This document shows, piece after piece, positions 30,873 to 32,447 of a DNA stretch of 32,447 nt; positions within the stretch are counted from its first letter, which is position 1; every line of letters begins with the position of its first letter. This DNA is from Nocardiopsis halophila DSM 44494. Lineage in GTDB: Bacteria > Actinomycetota > Actinomycetes > Streptosporangiales > Streptosporangiaceae. The stretch is taken from the NCBI RefSeq assembly GCF_000341245.1, contig NZ_ANAD01000053.1:16532-48978 (forward strand). The letters run 5' to 3'. A program made the translations under genes and the position numbers. A model generated the notes under the pieces. It did no database searches. It was not told the DNA's origin and saw only the letters and a program-made list of their open reading frames with translations.

Positions 30873-31820
30873 ATGATCATCGTCTGCGGCGAAGCGCTCG
30901 TGGACCTCATCCCCGGGGAGTCCGCCGGCGACTGGAGGGCGCTGCCGGGCGGCGGCGCCGCCAACGCCGCCATCGCGCTGAACCGGCTGGGGGCGCCCGC
31001 CCCCCTGCTCTGCCGCCTGTCCGGGGACCATTTCGGCCGGATGCTCCGCGCCCACCTGGAGGGGAACGGGGTGGACCTGCGCTGGGCGGTGGACGCCCCC
31101 GAGCAGACCACCCTGGCCTTCGTCGCGGTCGACGGGGCGGGCTCGGCCGAGTACACCTTCTACGCCCAGGGCACCGCGGACTGGCAGTGGTCGCCCGAGG
31201 AACTGCCCTCCGCCACCGGCGGTTCGTGCGTGCATGTGGGGACCCTGGCCACGGTGCTGGAGCCGGGGGCCTCGGTCCTGCGGTCGTGGCTCAGGGCGCG
31301 GCGCGGGGACACCGTGGTCTCCTACGACGTCAACGTCCGCGCCGTCGCCTGCCCGGACATGGACGCCTACCGGGACAACGCGCGCGCGTGGTGCGATGTG
31401 GCGCACGTGCTCAAGGCCAGCGCCGACGACCTGGCGCTGCTCTTCCCCGAGCAGCCCCCGGTGGAGGCGGCCCAGGCCCTGGTGGAGGAACACGGCCTGC
31501 GCCTGGCGCTGGTCACCCTGGGCGGCGAGGGGGCCGTGGCGGTGATGCCCGGGCATGAGCCGATCCGGGCCTCCGCGCCGCCGGTGGAGGTGGTCGACAC
31601 CGTGGGAGCGGGCGATGCCTTCATCGGCGCCTACCTGTCCGAGCTGGAGCGCCGCGGATTCCTGGCGAGTCCGGCGGCCCTGGAAGGGCTCGGACCCGAG
31701 GAGGCCGCCGAGACGCTGGGGTTCGCCGCGAACGCGGCCGCCCTGGCGTGCACGCGCGCCGGTTCCTCCCCGCCCACGCGGGACGAGGTGGACACCGCGT
31801 TCGGCAAGGCGGTCTCCTGA
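30873..31820 (+). CDS. PfkB/ribokinase-family sugar kinase (fructokinase-like)
   Basis: The 315-aa protein is a ribokinase-family carbohydrate kinase. The N-terminal GEALVDLIPG and LPGGGAANAAIALNRLG (first PfkB signature) and the C-terminal VDTVGAGDAFIGAYLSELE (second signature, catalytic D248 within GAGD) are complete. The lid sequence AYTF-like EYTFYAQGTADWQW is typical of bacterial fructokinases. It would phosphorylate the ketose made by the dehydrogenase, giving for example fructose 6-phosphate. The ATG at 30873 has GGGAG 4 nt upstream. The gene lies between strong hairpin elements on both sides, unlike the tightly overlapping transporter genes. Confidence 0.9.
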   Translation: MIIVCGEALVDLIPGESAGDWRALPGGGAANAAIALNRLGAPAPLLCRLSGDHFGRMLRAHLEGNGVDLRWAVDAPEQTTLAFVAVDGAGSAEYTFYAQGTADWQWSPEELPSATGGSCVHVGTLATVLEPGASVLRSWLRARRGDTVVSYDVNVRAVACPDMDAYRDNARAWCDVAHVLKASADDLALLFPEQPPVEAAQALVEEHGLRLALVTLGGEGAVAVMPGHEPIRASAPPVEVVDTVGAGDAFIGAYLSELERRGFLASPAALEGLGPEEAAETLGFAANAAALACTRAGSSPPTRDEVDTAFGKAVS

Positions 31821-31821
31821 A

Positions 31822-31886
31822 GTGCGGGCCTTGCCGGCCGCACCCGGGGAACGCTCCGCCCCTTGCACCTCGGAGCGCTTCCCGGG
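31822..31886 (+). terminator. Tandem hairpins between PfkB and xylulokinase genes
   Basis: First, GTGCGGGCC (31822-31830) pairs with GGCCGCAC (31836-31843) with one bulged G. Second, 31843-31858 pairs with 31871-31886 over 16 positions with one mismatch and one wobble, around a 12-nt loop. Like the pair upstream of PfkB, they may partly terminate or process the operon message. Confidence 0.5.
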
Positions 31887-31922
31887 CCGAAGGAGCGCAC
31901 CCCGTCCCCTGAGGGAGATCCC

Positions 31923-32444
31923 ATGGCACTCATAGCGGGCGTCGACAGTTCGACGCAGGCCACCAAGATCGTCGTGCGGCGCGCCGAGGACGGCGCACTC
32001 GTGCGCACGGGCCGCGCCCCGCACCCCGACGGCACCGAGGTCGACCCCGAGGCCTGGTGGCGCGCCTTCCAGGAGGCCGCGTCCGGCGGGCTGCTGGAGG
32101 GCGTCGAGGCGATCGCGGTCGCCGCCCAGCAGCACGGCCTGGTGGCCCTGGACGAGCAGGACCGGGTGGTGCGCCCGGCCCTGCTGTGGAACGACACCCG
32201 TGCCGCGGGCGCCGCCGCCGACCTGGTCGCCGAGCTGGGCGGCCCCAAGGCGTGGGCGGACGCGGTGGGCAGCGTCCCGGTGTCCAGCTTCACGGTGGCC
32301 AAGCTGCGCTGGCTGGCCGAGCAGGAGCCGGAGAACGCCTCCCGGGCCGTGCGGGCCGTCCTGCCGCACGACTGGCTGACGCGGCGCATCACCGGCGCGC
32401 AGGAGGCCGTGACCGACCGCGGCGACGCGTCGGGGACCGGCTAA
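31923..32444 (+). CDS. xylB: Xylulokinase (FGGY family), N-terminal part, frame closed at window end
   Basis: The visible 173 residues match the N-terminal domain of FGGY-family xylulokinases: [20 protein letters not shown] (phosphate-binding start), [20 protein letters not shown] (catalytic-region GQQHG-like loop) and [14 protein letters not shown]. The C-terminal visible motif is [11 protein letters not shown], which in relatives continues with an aromatic residue. Here the codon is TAA at 32442-32444, six bases from the end. An inserted A (GGCTAACTT for an expected GGCTACTT) would explain it. A family-normal protein has about 480 residues. The ATG at 31923 has GAGGGAG 5 nt upstream. Together with the dehydrogenase it would channel a pentitol-derived xylulose into the pentose phosphate pathway. 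Confidence 0.85.
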   Translation: MALIAGVDSSTQATKIVVRRAEDGALVRTGRAPHPDGTEVDPEAWWRAFQEAASGGLLEGVEAIAVAAQQHGLVALDEQDRVVRPALLWNDTRAAGAAADLVAELGGPKAWADAVGSVPVSSFTVAKLRWLAEQEPENASRAVRAVLPHDWLTRRITGAQEAVTDRGDASGTG

Positions 32445-32447
32445 CTT

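Noticed and set aside
29757-32369. 870-codon minus-strand frame opposite permease and kinase genes
   Set aside because: It is Gly/His/Arg-rich shadow sequence antisense to three well-defined genes.
1-32447. CRISPR arrays, tRNA/rRNA genes, insertion sequences, attachment sites
   Set aside because: I found no regularly spaced repeats, no cloverleaf-like or rRNA sequence, and no transposase or integrase motif on reading both strands.

Overview
The window is about 32 kb of very high-GC DNA with strongly GC-biased third codon positions. It has GTG and TTG starts, many 4-base stop/start overlaps, and families typical of actinomycetes: a deazaflavin-type nitroreductase, a soluble Ser/Thr kinase with TPR-like repeats, an ABC sugar transporter without its own ATPase, and TetR, SorC and AraC regulators. 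It looks like a chromosomal segment of a filamentous actinomycete, perhaps of the Nocardiopsaceae. That placement is an inference from composition and gene families. I saw no rRNA, tRNA, CRISPR array, transposase or phage gene.

Region 1 (1-6812, minus strand) is a tightly packed operon. In order of transcription it encodes a GTP cyclohydrolase II-like enzyme, an inositol-monophosphatase-family phosphatase, a CDP-alcohol phosphatidyltransferase, a zinc-type dehydrogenase without the usual catalytic Cys, a pyruvoyl-tetrahydropterin-synthase (PTPS/QueD)-fold protein, a family 4 glycosyltransferase and a SAM methyltransferase. After a gap of about 450 bp comes a membrane protein of the lysylphosphatidylglycerol-synthase/flippase family, cut by the window edge. 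A divergent TetR regulator (6931-7827) shares the promoter region. The cyclohydrolase has His where classical enzymes have the active-site Tyr, and the PTPS-like protein has lost its catalytic Cys, catalytic His and one zinc His. The operon therefore looks like a dedicated pathway from GTP to an unknown metabolite that is reduced, glycosylated, methylated and possibly lipid-linked. It is the best candidate here for an undescribed system.

Region 2 (7874-13270) is redox and stress-like. It holds a pirin, a three-domain fusion (deazaflavin nitroreductase, hemerythrin, alpha/beta hydrolase) with a possible ATC start and a leader-peptide-like 5' region, a quinone oxidoreductase behind a SoxR/MerR-like promoter box, and a small SRPBCC protein.

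Region 3 (13584-20422) holds single genes: LysR, a Ser/Thr kinase with TPR-like repeats, homocysteine S-methyltransferase, a sulfotransferase-family protein, a divergent VOC/AraC pair and a DUF1992 protein. Most convergent pairs are separated by GC-rich hairpins. Region 4 (20493-24174) is a TetR gene with a perfect 18-bp operator, followed by an M20 amidohydrolase/amidase operon. Region 5 (24175-25277) holds a nested palindrome, an unrecognised small gene and a SnoaL-like protein.

Region 6 (25394-32447) is a sugar-alcohol utilisation locus. A SorC repressor is divergent from a polyol dehydrogenase, a lipoprotein binding protein, two permeases, a PfkB sugar kinase and a xylulokinase, with strong hairpins between the transport and kinase genes. 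The xylulokinase reading frame meets a stop six bases before the window ends, consistent with a one-base insertion.
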